Counted from the stretch's first letter, positions 28,358-36,856 are shown. The stretch: DNA of 64,000 nucleotides from Pseudomonas paraglycinae (GCF_021601625.1 NZ_BQHR01000011.1:1-64000), one strand, 5' to 3'. Notes: generated from the sequence alone by a model not told the origin. Translations and numbers: made by a program.

Positions 28358-28377
28358 ACCTGTCAAAGTTGACAGGT
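28358..28377 (+). promoter_or_regulatory. lux-box-like palindrome 1
   Basis: ACCTGTCAAAGTTGACAGGT has 9-base perfect arms around a 2-base centre and fits the LuxR-type pattern NNCT-N12-AGNN. It lies 77 bases before the ATG at 28455. A weaker match (core CTGTCACGTTTGACTT, 28410-28425) lies downstream of it. The core CTGTCA-N4-TGACAG recurs at 30212 and 36687. Confidence 0.6.
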
Positions 28378-28454
28378 TCGCCAATTGCTCCAAAAACTTA
28401 GGCTAGCTCCTGTCACGTTTGACTTAGCGGTTTGACTTGAATCAGGAGCTTCTC

Positions 28455-28901
28455 ATGACGAATGTAAAGGGCAATGCAGATGGCAAATTCACAGCCACCA
28501 CGAGCGATCCCGAACTCCGGAATTTTAACGCAGAAGAAAAGTTCTACTCATTGGGTATCGGCCGCTCCCTTCAGGGGTGGGCCTCGTTGGTGCAATGGCC
28601 GAATGAACGCAGAAACATTGCCCTGAATTTCAAAAACACGGGCGATATGGAAAACCAGACCTTCGATTTCGCCGATCCTGAACGCCAAGCGACAGGCAGC
28701 TGGTGGAAAAGTACATCAAGCTCTGTCGAAGCGCCTTTCCTTGCGCAAAGCGGCACAGTCACTGTCACCGTGGACGCCGCTAAAGATGAAGCCATGGCAA
28801 CGTTCAACTTCGTTGCGGTGTCGCAGAATGGAAAAGAGAAAGTGACTGTCAACGGAGAACTACATCTGGTGCCGAACGACCAAGGGAGCGCAAAACCATG
28901 A
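28455..28901 (+). CDS. Small beta-rich hypothetical protein 1 of lux-box region
   Basis: A 148-residue protein with no signal peptide, no transmembrane helix and no domain that can be named. The ATG at 28455 is preceded by CAGGAG; the ORF's earlier start lacks this. The C-terminal third, SGTVTVTVDAAKDEAMATFN followed by NGKEKVTVNGELHL, is a run of predicted beta strands that matches the end of the protein at 30325-30774 and more weakly that at 28898-29371. Codon use is more AT-rich than that of the backbone genes. Its stop overlaps the next gene's start (ATGA). A lux-box-like site lies upstream. Confidence 0.75.
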   Translation: MTNVKGNADGKFTATTSDPELRNFNAEEKFYSLGIGRSLQGWASLVQWPNERRNIALNFKNTGDMENQTFDFADPERQATGSWWKSTSSSVEAPFLAQSGTVTVTVDAAKDEAMATFNFVAVSQNGKEKVTVNGELHLVPNDQGSAKP

Positions 28902-29371
28902 GTGCTGCTCAACCAGTGTCCAAAGGTAGCTTGACCGCTGACGTCGATGGCCTGGAGCCGCCAGTGAAGGATAGCTACACGGCAGAAACGGTTCTCCTCA
29001 CTGCTCAATACGATCAACTTTTCAAACAAGAGGCCTGGTCAGCCAGGGGAGAATGGTGGATTGATGGCCCGAGTCGTCCTCAACGGAGTCTGAGTATTGT
29101 TCTGAATGTGGCGCAAACCGCCAGTTTGAATACCCCCTACGACTTGAATACGGATGTCAGTCTGGTCAGAGCGGTTTTCGTGGAAAGACTCGCGGTTGGT
29201 ATCAATCCTTTTTACAAAGCGATTCAAGGGACAGTCACCTTTCTCAGCTTCCCTGTTGCCGGCTCGGAGAAGGGGCAAATTGAAGCCGAGTTCGACTTCC
29301 TCGGCCAGAACGGTGACGCTGTTCCAAAAACCGTGACAGTCTCCAAAGGCAAGCTTCAGATCCATAACTGA
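28898..29371 (+). CDS. Small beta-rich hypothetical protein 2 of lux-box region
   Basis: A 157-residue protein beginning on the ATGA overlap with the preceding gene, so translationally coupled. No signal peptide or recognised domain is seen. The sequence alternates hydrophobic and polar residues as expected for a beta sandwich, for example RSLSIVLNVAQTASLNTPYD and KGQIEAEFDFLGQNGD, and ends VTVSKGKLQIHN, resembling the ends of its two neighbours. It is in the AT-richer block. Function unknown; co-production with the upstream protein is the only firm inference. A terminator-like hairpin follows. Confidence 0.75.
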   Translation: MSAAQPVSKGSLTADVDGLEPPVKDSYTAETVLLTAQYDQLFKQEAWSARGEWWIDGPSRPQRSLSIVLNVAQTASLNTPYDLNTDVSLVRAVFVERLAVGINPFYKAIQGTVTFLSFPVAGSEKGQIEAEFDFLGQNGDAVPKTVTVSKGKLQIHN

Positions 29372-29401
29372 TCCAGCTTCCCGCCCATCCTTCTGAAACA
29401 T

Positions 29402-29452
29402 AAAAACCTTGGGCTTCTTGTCGATGCTGACAGAGTCACAAGGTTTCTTTTT
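29402..29452 (+). terminator. Rho-independent terminator-like hairpin
   Basis: AAACCTTG pairs with CAAGGTTT around a 27-base interior that itself can form a small stem (TGTC/GACA); CTTTTT follows. It would end the two-gene transcript 28455-29371. Confidence 0.6.
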
Positions 29453-29524
29453 GCAGTCCTCCGCGCCAGCCAGAACCCACACCCATGCTATGGTTTGCTC
29501 GACGCCGTCAACAAAGAGCCGCCC

Positions 29525-30166
29525 ATGCGCTTCCTCGCCCGCACCCACCCTCGCCTCTCTGCCGCGTTCCTGCTCGGCCTCGCCGTCGGTCTGCTGGTAC
29601 CCGCCGATTCCATCATCAGCAAGATCCTCATCGGCTGGAACGCCGGGGTCTGGACTTACCTGTCGCTGATGCTCTGGCTCACCGCCCGTGCCAAGGCGCC
29701 GGACGTCAAGCAGATCGCCGTCGTCGAAGATGAAAACGCCGGGCTGGTGCTGTTCGTGGTGTGTATTGCGGCGCTGGCCAGCCTGGCGGCCATCACCCTG
29801 GAACTTGTCGGCAGCAAGGATCTGGATACCCACCACAAATTGATGCACTACGGTTTTACCGCACTGACGGTCATTGGCTCATGGCTGCTGATCGGGGTGA
29901 TTTTCTGCGTCCACTACGCCCGGCTGTTTTACACCTGGGACGGCAAAGAGCCGGCGCTGCGCTTTGCCGAAGGCTTGACGACGCCCAATTACTGGGACTT
30001 TCTGTACTTCTCGTTCACCATCGGCGTCGCGGTGCAGACGGCGGATGTCGGCGTGGCCACGCGGGAGATCCGCAAGATCGTGCTGGCGCAGTCGCTGATC
30101 GGTTTCGTATTCAACACAGCGATTCTGGGTTTCTCGATCAACATCGCCGCCGGATTGTTTGGCTGA
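29525..30166 (+). CDS. DUF1345 family membrane protein
   Basis: A 213-residue inner-membrane protein with about five hydrophobic helices (near 10-25, 35-55, 75-95, 115-135 and 190-210). The stretch [24 protein letters not shown] is the DUF1345 hallmark, similar to the pore-like segment of small ion channels. The function is not established. It has backbone-like high GC, in contrast to the AT-richer genes on both sides, which suggests those were inserted around it. The ATG at 29525 (MRFLAR) is preferred to an in-frame TTG-type start 10 codons upstream. Confidence 0.82.
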   Translation: MRFLARTHPRLSAAFLLGLAVGLLVPADSIISKILIGWNAGVWTYLSLMLWLTARAKAPDVKQIAVVEDENAGLVLFVVCIAALASLAAITLELVGSKDLDTHHKLMHYGFTALTVIGSWLLIGVIFCVHYARLFYTWDGKEPALRFAEGLTTPNYWDFLYFSFTIGVAVQTADVGVATREIRKIVLAQSLIGFVFNTAILGFSINIAAGLFG

Positions 30167-30211
30167 GGGCTGGCGTCAGTGGCTATTCGCTCACAGATTT
30201 CAAGGGCTGTA

Positions 30212-30231
30212 ACCTGTCAAGTCTGACAGTG
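30212..30231 (+). promoter_or_regulatory. lux-box-like palindrome 2
   Basis: ACCTGTCAAGTCTGACAGTG contains the core CTGTCA-AGTC-TGACAG and fits NNCT-N12-AGNN. It lies 93 bases before the ATG at 30325 and just after the DUF1345 stop. Confidence 0.58.
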
Positions 30232-30324
30232 TACAGATCGCCTGAATCGCGCTTTTATGATGCATCCAGAGTTAGGGCCCAATGGCCTTTGGATACTTCC
30301 CCAAAGTGAACGGAGATCCAATTC

Positions 30325-30774
30325 ATGAACGCTGTGATCAGACGCACCAGTTTTGCCCCCGGTAATTTTGTGACCGCAAAAGCTTTCGCCAACGGTGGAG
30401 CCCCTGTCGCGGACTTCACTGCCTCTTCCCGACTGATTGAAACCAAAAAGGTCGGCCCTGACAAAATCGACGCGGTAGAGATAACCGCCATTGATCGGCC
30501 ACCTTCGGGCACGAAAGCCAAAACAAACCCGGCACGTGAACTTACCCTGATCGTCCCCGATGGTTTCCCGATCGGGAAGCATGTCTTGACCAGCCGCTCT
30601 GACGTAGCCGTCAGCTATAAAGACGGCACTGCGATCAGTGAAGGCATTTCAGGTGACATCGAGATCAAGCCTGCGAGCGATCAAAAGAATGTCGCGGCCG
30701 ATTTCAATGTGACGCTGGAGAACGCCGATGGCACTACCTTCCAGTTGAAGGGAGGTTTTCAAGTCTTGAAGTGA
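30325..30774 (+). CDS. Small beta-rich hypothetical protein 3 of lux-box region
   Basis: A 149-residue protein without signal peptide or transmembrane segment. Its C-terminal part (ISGDIEIKPASDQKNVAADF, then NADGTTFQLKGGFQVL) aligns by eye with that of the 28455 protein (SGTVTVTVDAAKDEAMATFN), so the two are probably paralogues. It is preceded by GGAGATCC before the ATG and by lux-box-like palindrome 2. It ends at a bidirectional terminator shared with the autotransporter gene. The role is unknown; the shared operator and shared fold suggest it works with the genes at 28.4-29.4 kb. Confidence 0.75.
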   Translation: MNAVIRRTSFAPGNFVTAKAFANGGAPVADFTASSRLIETKKVGPDKIDAVEITAIDRPPSGTKAKTNPARELTLIVPDGFPIGKHVLTSRSDVAVSYKDGTAISEGISGDIEIKPASDQKNVAADFNVTLENADGTTFQLKGGFQVLK

Positions 30775-30790
30775 TGCAGCCGCAGGCACA

Positions 30791-30818
30791 AAAAAGGGAA
30801 GCCATCGCTTCCCTTTTT
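30791..30818. terminator. Bidirectional rho-independent terminator
   Basis: Perfect 12-base stem AAAAAGGGAAGC / GCTTCCCTTTTT with a 4-base loop between the convergent genes ending at 30774 and 30832. Confidence 0.9.
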
Positions 30819-30831
30819 AGTTTCCGTTCCC

Positions 30832-33279
30832 TCAGAACCTGTAATGCGCCCCCATGTTCACACCGAAGTCTTTGGTGACGTTGTCGCCCTTGCTGGTGTC
30901 CAGCTCCGCGTGCAGCTGCCAGCGGTCATTCAGGGTCCAGGATGCGCCGGCGGCCACTTCGAAGCGCGTGCCGGAAAGATCATTGTTGAACTTGTTGTCG
31001 TTGACCCGCACTTCGTTGGTTTTGACGAACTCATGTACGGCAGCCACCCGCACGTGGGGTTGCAGGACACTGCCATCCGCCAGTTTCATGCCTCGCCCTA
31101 AGTTCAGGCCCGCCTTGCCCAGCATGGAACGGGTTGTATCAGCGTCGACACTCAGACCATTGTCCAGACGAAAATCCTTGCCTTGCACCGAGGCTCCCTG
31201 CCATTGGGTGAACGGTTCGATGTAATAGCCATCCGCGAACTCAATATGCTTGCCGAACTCCACCGACGCGCTTGCACCCAGACTGTTGTAACTGCCTTTG
31301 GTTTTGGTGTTGTCACTCAGCATCACGTCGGCCTTGTTGCGAAAGTGATTGAGCTTGGCCACCGTGTCCAGGTAGTAACCGCTGTCGCCCAGCCAGGTGC
31401 CGTAAAGACCGAGTGAGGTGCTGCCGATTTCCCCGGAGCTGCCGCGGCTCAAATCCAGATCGGATTTGCTGTAACCGGCAAACACACCGAGCAGTACACG
31501 CTCGCCGGCGATTTGCACCGGCGTATCGACGCCCATCGAGAAACCATACTGTCGTTGTTTGTAACCATTTCCGTAAGCATTGTTACTGATGCTGTACTGG
31601 CTGCCGAAAGAGCGCACCCATCCGCCCGTTTGCCCGCCATTGACCCGCAAATCACCCATGCGGTTGTTCAGCAGAACCGTTTCGCCATAGGTCACTGTCG
31701 GGGCTGTACCGGCAATGGCCAATGCGGCGCGTGTCGGTGTGCTGACAACAGTCTTGTCCGGTTGCAGGAACCAGTCATCTCCCTTCTTCACCAGAAGATA
31801 AGTGAATGCGCCTACGTCGACACGGTTGTTCACCAGGCCGTACTGCGCGCCTGACGCCACGCTCTGCACCACTTTGATGGACGAGTCATTGACCGGATCA
31901 AGACCGGAACTGGTGACCAGCAACTGATGGTAGCCGGAAGCACTGCGCGTGACATTCAGCAGATCGCTGAGACCCTGATTGAAGTCGGTGCCCATCCGGA
32001 ACGTGCCGTTGCCCGACAGGTTGGCGACGTTCAATTGAAAGTATTGCTGAGGAGTGCCAAAACTTACCGTGCCACCATTGCCCAGTGACAGATTGTTCAC
32101 CGATTGGCTGCCAGTCATCTGCCATAGCGCCTGATTGTTGATCGCAAAATTGGCGACATTGTTCACCTGGCCGGTGAGCGTGGCAGCATTGTCCAGCGTC
32201 AGACTCGAAGCACTATTGGCAGAAGCATTGACGTCACCGTTCATGACGCTCTGATTGTTGATCGTCACCGTGGCGACGTTGTCGAGATTGCCGGTCAGGG
32301 TCGAGCCGTTGTCGAGCGCCACACTCGAAGCACCGAGCACATTGCCGGTCATGCGCGCCTGATTGTTCAACACCGCGGTCGTGACGTTTTGCAGATCACC
32401 GGTCAGCGACGCATTGTTCTGCAACGTGACATTCGCGGAACTGCCCGAAACCACCGTGACGTTACCGGTCAGGTCACTGTTCTCGACGAGGAATCCAGCC
32501 GAAGCACCTTGTCGGACTTCAAGCAACGTGTTGTTGCCGGCCACCAGCGTCGAACGGTTACGCACTTCGATGTCTGCCACTGTCGGGAAATTCGGCGCGT
32601 TGATGCCGACCACCAGTGCCGAGCCGGTCTGGCCTTCGACACGAGTGCCGTCCAGAATTATTTTGGTCGGGATAACGGCGTTCGCCTGAGTGTCAGTGCC
32701 AACCGTCACGCCATTAAGACCGCCGCTAATCGTACTGCCGGAGGCCGACAGTGAACCTTCCAGCATCCTGATCCCGAAGCTGTTGGCACCAGTGCCTTCG
32801 GCGGTGGAGTTTTGCAGACTGATGACGCTGAATCGGTTGCCCGCAATGCCCCCCGTCAAGCCCTGAACAACTGAGCCATTACGCAGCGTCACGCTTGAAC
32901 CGCCTACGCTGTTGTTATTGCGTACTGCCGAAATGCCGATGCCAGTGGCATTGTTAACCGTTGAGTTGTCCAGGGTTGCGCTGGCGTTGACCAGTGAAAT
33001 CCCCGAGACCGCTGCGGCGTTGACATTCGAGCCCGTCAGATTGATCAGGCCACCGGGATTGCTGTTCATTTCCAGTGTCGTGGCATTGGTGGCATTCAGG
33101 ATGGCGTTGTCTTGAAGTTGCCAGATTTGCACCGGCGTCGTGCCGTCAATGGCAAGCATGGTACCCGCCGGAACGGTACCCGCCTGGGTGAGCGGCGAAT
33201 TCATCAATAGGGGCAGCAGGGACAAAATTCCCAAGCTGATCGAGGTTTTCTGAAACGGGGTGTTCAATTTGGGCGACAT
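30832..33279 (-). CDS. Classical autotransporter (type Va), pertactin-like passenger
   Basis: An 815-residue surface protein. A signal peptide (about residues 1-33, ISLGILSLLPLLMNSPLTQA) is followed by a passenger of repetitive beta-helix sequence (about 34-530) with recurring units such as LDNGSTLTGNLDNVATVTIN and LDNAATLTGQVNNVANFAIN. Next are a junction (TPTRAALAIAGTAPTVTYGE) and a C-terminal 12-strand barrel domain of about 270 residues ending in the outer-membrane signature aromatic residue (GAHYRF). There is no cysteine-rich or protease motif in the passenger, so adhesion or another surface role is inferred. It lies 253 bases downstream of the cysteine-ended protein operon on the same strand. 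Confidence 0.9.
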   Translation of the reverse strand: MSPKLNTPFQKTSISLGILSLLPLLMNSPLTQAGTVPAGTMLAIDGTTPVQIWQLQDNAILNATNATTLEMNSNPGGLINLTGSNVNAAAVSGISLVNASATLDNSTVNNATGIGISAVRNNNSVGGSSVTLRNGSVVQGLTGGIAGNRFSVISLQNSTAEGTGANSFGIRMLEGSLSASGSTISGGLNGVTVGTDTQANAVIPTKIILDGTRVEGQTGSALVVGINAPNFPTVADIEVRNRSTLVAGNNTLLEVRQGASAGFLVENSDLTGNVTVVSGSSANVTLQNNASLTGDLQNVTTAVLNNQARMTGNVLGASSVALDNGSTLTGNLDNVATVTINNQSVMNGDVNASANSASSLTLDNAATLTGQVNNVANFAINNQALWQMTGSQSVNNLSLGNGGTVSFGTPQQYFQLNVANLSGNGTFRMGTDFNQGLSDLLNVTRSASGYHQLLVTSSGLDPVNDSSIKVVQSVASGAQYGLVNNRVDVGAFTYLLVKKGDDWFLQPDKTVVSTPTRAALAIAGTAPTVTYGETVLLNNRMGDLRVNGGQTGGWVRSFGSQYSISNNAYGNGYKQRQYGFSMGVDTPVQIAGERVLLGVFAGYSKSDLDLSRGSSGEIGSTSLGLYGTWLGDSGYYLDTVAKLNHFRNKADVMLSDNTKTKGSYNSLGASASVEFGKHIEFADGYYIEPFTQWQGASVQGKDFRLDNGLSVDADTTRSMLGKAGLNLGRGMKLADGSVLQPHVRVAAVHEFVKTNEVRVNDNKFNNDLSGTRFEVAAGASWTLNDRWQLHAELDTSKGDNVTKDFGVNMGAHYRF

Positions 33280-33464
33280 GGTTGAGTCCTACTCGATTAC
33301 ATTCCGTGAGGAACGAGCGTCCGACTCAAACGAGTTGCGAGCCGGAACTGAAGCGGTCGCCAGACTACGGATAACTTTCCGAGGGATATGTAGGACTAAT
33401 CTCCATCTTCGTACGACTTATCCCCTTGTCCCGTAAGAGCACCCGTATCTGACTTCGATTCCCA

Positions 33465-33497
33465 CGATGGGGACGGTATTGACTGCCGTCCCCATCG
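33465..33497. repeat. Perfect 12-bp hairpin in the intergenic region
   Basis: CGATGGGGACGG and CCGTCCCCATCG flank a 9-base loop. It lies 36 bases downstream of the 33533 gene end (minus strand) and upstream of the autotransporter. There is no T-tract, so termination is possible but not clear. Nothing else is recognised in the 33280-33532 gap. Confidence 0.6.
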
Positions 33498-33532
33498 CAG
33501 GAAACTTCACTCGAAGTACTGTTGATGCACGA

Positions 33533-35659
33533 TCAAGGACGGTTCTGGTCGCAATACACCAGGCTCGAGTTCAAGAGCGCGACAGGGACGATGACCGACG
33601 CTGTAATGCCGTTGACCCCATACTCGATGTACGCATATTGAGTCGCCGGACGCTGGCCAGGACCGGGGCTCGGCAGCTGGATCGGACGGACATTGGTGTA
33701 TGGCACGTTAAATTCCAGAGGGCCCGTTGCAGGCATGGGCTTGGAATCTGTGAATGGCGTGTTGGGTATCACCGTCCCGCCAGCTCCGTTGGTCGTCCGC
33801 CCCTCAAATTTTAACGCAACCGTTGCACCTGTCGGGATGTTGGCATCCCGCTCGACCCTGATCCGCAGTCTGCGTGTAGCCTCATACGGCGGCATCGGTC
33901 CGTTCGCGACAGCCGGGTGATCCAGACACGGGCAGTTGACGGACATCAAGAAGCTCTCGGGAACCACCGCACCGGTGGGGGTTCTGAAAGCCGAAACGAC
34001 AATCTTCGGCGCCGGCAGATTGATCACGATCGCTGTCACGTTGACACGCGTAACAGGCGTCTGCGTCATCGCGTTTGAACTGCCGGGGTAGGAGACAACA
34101 ATGTAGGCCTCGCGCGCGGTAGCGCCGGTGCCGTTCCCTTCCAACAGAATCTCGGCCCAAGGCAATCGCGTGGTGACCCTCGTCGCGCCAACCTGCACGC
34201 CCACAGGCGGACCCACTTGTTTGCCCTGATAGAAGAACGTGACGATTTCTCGACCGGTAATCGGCCGCAGAGGATTTGTCCACAAGTTCCAGATCATGGT
34301 TGCATCAAGACCGGCCTGAGCCGGGCCAAGCGTGTTGGGTGCAGGCACAGGCGTGCCGCCACCCTGAACGATCACCGGGATGGCATTGGGGTTTTCCAGT
34401 TCAGGAAGGTTCGGCTGCTCATCCCCGGCGTATGCAAAATCGACAGTAGCAAATTGCTGAGGCGTGGAAACCGGATTCGGTGTAATCGTCGAGCGAATCA
34501 ATTCGTACCAGTACTCGACCTGCTCTTCGGTGTCCCGGTTAGGGTCGCCGAAGACCACCGCCCAAAAGGCGTAATCAATCACGAATTTCAGCGGCCCGGC
34601 AGTGCCTGGCGCCGGGATTGTCTGTTCCGCAAGATCATGGACAATACCCTTCGAATCCATGATATGCGGCAGGATTCGGTCATCTTGCAACGAGTTGGTC
34701 GGGAAATCGATCTCCATTACCACTGCATCTGGATCAGATTTGAATGATGCGAGCGTAATGGGCGTCTGACCGTTGATACCGGTCGCCGGAATCCTTGGAA
34801 TACCCAGCACCGGGGCCGGTGCGCTGACCCGATTGAACAGCAGCGTGATGGACGCGTTGTTGCTGATATTGCCCGCGGCATCCTCTAGGTTGTAGGAGTA
34901 AAAATACGCGCCATCCTTCAACGCTTGCAGAATGACCAGTGAAATATTGATAACGCCGTCAGGCCGCACCGGCAAATCTACAACAACAGCGCCCTCACCT
35001 TGCATGCCGGTGAATGTGGTGAGTTGGGAGATGAAGAAGTTGACCAGATCAAGGCCTGGTTCGAATTTTGTCCAGCCCGTTGGAATGGTGATGTTCAAGC
35101 CGCCAGCGTTGGCAGGGTTGTTCAACCAATCGTCATCGATGACGGTTGGCAAACCTGTCAGGCTGATCTGCGGCGGCCGATTGCCGGTGCCATTGCCAGT
35201 GCCGGGTTGGCGCTGCCATTGTGCAGTCAGGTCGATGAGGATCTCGAGATGCGGTTGAGAGTTGTCGAGGTTCCCGAATGCGTCAATGATAACGAACGCT
35301 GCAAAAAACTTGTTGTAATCCCCGCTAGCCGAGAACTTGTCGACGAAGATACTGAGCTGCGTGTCGGTCCGGTCAAAACTGACCGGAAAAGTCCAGTCAC
35401 CTCCTGGCTGGCTGGCTTTAAGCTTAGTGTCCACTAAATAAGTCGGATCTCCCGGTATCAGCTGCGCCCCTTCCGGAAAGATATACAGTTGAATTTGGTG
35501 CGCACCATCCGGAGTTTTGTCATCAACGTCCGCCAACTGAAATGTCACTTTTTTATCAACTTTCAGTTGCTGATACGTCAGTCGACCATCTGCCAACTGA
35601 TCCACAATCGTTGGCGGCAACGCCAGAGCACCACCACCCGTTTTAACCTGCATATTCAT
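33533..35659 (-). CDS. Large multi-domain Ig-like hypothetical protein
   Basis: A 708-residue protein, apparently made of several immunoglobulin-like beta domains: FFAAFVIIDAFGNLDNSQPH, AYFYSYNLEDAAGNISNNAS and EYWYELIRSTITPNPVS are in the style of cadherin/Big-type strands ('DAAGN' motifs). No signal peptide, transmembrane helix or LPXTG-type signal is seen. The C-terminus carries paired cysteines (NCPCLDHP; VYCDQNRP). The start MNMQVKTGGG is chosen because GGAG lies 9 bases upstream; the longer frame starts 18 codons earlier. It is downstream of the 35815-36615 gene on the same strand. Function unknown; export would need a non-classical route. Confidence 0.75.
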   Translation of the reverse strand: MNMQVKTGGGALALPPTIVDQLADGRLTYQQLKVDKKVTFQLADVDDKTPDGAHQIQLYIFPEGAQLIPGDPTYLVDTKLKASQPGGDWTFPVSFDRTDTQLSIFVDKFSASGDYNKFFAAFVIIDAFGNLDNSQPHLEILIDLTAQWQRQPGTGNGTGNRPPQISLTGLPTVIDDDWLNNPANAGGLNITIPTGWTKFEPGLDLVNFFISQLTTFTGMQGEGAVVVDLPVRPDGVINISLVILQALKDGAYFYSYNLEDAAGNISNNASITLLFNRVSAPAPVLGIPRIPATGINGQTPITLASFKSDPDAVVMEIDFPTNSLQDDRILPHIMDSKGIVHDLAEQTIPAPGTAGPLKFVIDYAFWAVVFGDPNRDTEEQVEYWYELIRSTITPNPVSTPQQFATVDFAYAGDEQPNLPELENPNAIPVIVQGGGTPVPAPNTLGPAQAGLDATMIWNLWTNPLRPITGREIVTFFYQGKQVGPPVGVQVGATRVTTRLPWAEILLEGNGTGATAREAYIVVSYPGSSNAMTQTPVTRVNVTAIVINLPAPKIVVSAFRTPTGAVVPESFLMSVNCPCLDHPAVANGPMPPYEATRRLRIRVERDANIPTGATVALKFEGRTTNGAGGTVIPNTPFTDSKPMPATGPLEFNVPYTNVRPIQLPSPGPGQRPATQYAYIEYGVNGITASVIVPVALLNSSLVYCDQNRP

Positions 35660-35814
35660 GTTCGTGAACTCCATCGATGAGTGTGTTGTTGAACCATCAA
35701 CGTTGTTTCCCAATGAAGAATTTCGCGACTGCAGGCTGCATGTTCCTGGGATTGACGTTCTGCCAACGTTTTGTTGGATCTATCGCTTTTCACTGCTTTT
35801 TTGGACTGCTTGAT

Positions 35815-36615
35815 TCAAGGACCGCAAGGCGGTTTCCCGGAAAGGCGCCTGTCGATCTTCACGAATTCCGGATATGAACTGGCCAGCGCAACACCGTTTC
35901 GGTAGTGGGTGTAGGTGCACATCGCAGATCCGAATTCGATCGGTTTGATGTATTGGACGTAGTAGCTACTGTCGAGTCTGAAATCGAACCCTTGGGGAGA
36001 GGTCGCTTCCTGTTGCGACAGCGTTTTTCGAATTCGTAGCGCCGTGCCCGGAATTGGGTTGACACCGTTCAGGCTCGTGCAGCCTTCCCAATTCAGTACG
36101 CACTCATCATTCGCCAGAAACGTTCCCGGTTGCGCCGGAACCCGCACGACCACCACATCCCAGATCGCCGGGAATGTTAAACACATGAGCCAGCCCCAAA
36201 GGTTCGCGTCGGGATAAACCACCTCTTTCAATTTGACCGGAACCGGGCGCTTGAGGATGAACACTTGCGGTATCGAGTCATCTTCATTACTGGTGTCGCC
36301 GGAGGTCACCCGGTACCTCAACGTGATGTCGCCTGTCTGTTGCAAGTACTGCGCAGGCAGGTGGATCGTGCCCGGAAAGACCACCGGAACCGGAAACAGG
36401 TTGTTGTAGAAACGCGTCTCGGATATTGCCCCGGGCTCAAGTATCCAGATCTCCAGCAAATCACTTTTGCCGGGGATGATCGAAGGTGCAACCCACGGCG
36501 ACATGCGCAGTGTGACGCCGTTGATATGCGCATCCAGAGGCAGCACTTTGTCGGCACCCACCCCTTCGATGGTCAACGGCAAGGCGAATGTCCCGATGGA
36601 TTTTTTGGCGCTCAT
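35815..36615 (-). CDS. Hypothetical cysteine-containing protein, lux-box operon
   Basis: A 266-residue protein of unknown function, with GGAG 8 bases before the ATG. No signal peptide is present. It is predominantly beta (ITLRYRVTSGDTSNEDDSIP, SYYVQYIKPIEFGSAMCTY) and has five cysteines, three in the C-terminal half (DECVLNWEGCTS, AMCTY) and one near the end (KPPCGP). The style resembles the companion protein encoded 155 bases downstream, and both end in Cys-containing, Pro-rich tails. The codon use is AT-richer than the kgu genes next door. A lux-box-like palindrome lies 72 bases upstream of the start. Confidence 0.75.
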   Translation of the reverse strand: MSAKKSIGTFALPLTIEGVGADKVLPLDAHINGVTLRMSPWVAPSIIPGKSDLLEIWILEPGAISETRFYNNLFPVPVVFPGTIHLPAQYLQQTGDITLRYRVTSGDTSNEDDSIPQVFILKRPVPVKLKEVVYPDANLWGWLMCLTFPAIWDVVVVRVPAQPGTFLANDECVLNWEGCTSLNGVNPIPGTALRIRKTLSQQEATSPQGFDFRLDSSYYVQYIKPIEFGSAMCTYTHYRNGVALASSYPEFVKIDRRLSGKPPCGP

Positions 36616-36686
36616 CCACTGTTCTCCAGAGGCGTAAAAAACACTTTGCTTCGGAAGAAATTAAACGCAGTAACCGCGCTTTCGCC

Positions 36687-36706
36687 TACTGTCAGATCTG
36701 ACAGGT
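36687..36706 (-). promoter_or_regulatory. lux-box-like palindrome 3
   Basis: TACTGTCAGATCTGACAGGT holds a perfect 16-base palindrome CTGTCAGATCTGACAG and fits NNCT-N12-AGNN. It lies 72 bases upstream of the minus-strand gene ending its frame start at 36615, a distance like that of palindrome 1 to its gene (77 bases). Confidence 0.62.
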
Positions 36707-36793
36707 TTGATGACCGCTGGTCGGAATTGACCTTCAGCTGTTTCTGATTCAGACCTTCTCGGGCTTGACGAAGCGATGGTTAATGCGGTTATC

Positions 36794-36807
36794 TGAAACC
36801 GGTTTCA
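36794..36807. promoter_or_regulatory. PtxS operator upstream of ptxS
   Basis: TGAAACCGGTTTCA, the established 14-base PtxS operator, lies 50 bases before the ptxS start. PtxS represses its own gene and is released by 2-ketogluconate. Confidence 0.9.
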
Positions 36808-36856
36808 GCCTTGCCGCGCTGACTCGAACAATTCCAATAAAAAGGCTTTTTCAACC

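Noticed and set aside
28408-28427. A fourth lux-box-like site, core CTGTCACGTTTGACTT
   Set aside because: The right arm ends TT instead of AG and the match is partial, so it is noted only under palindrome 1.
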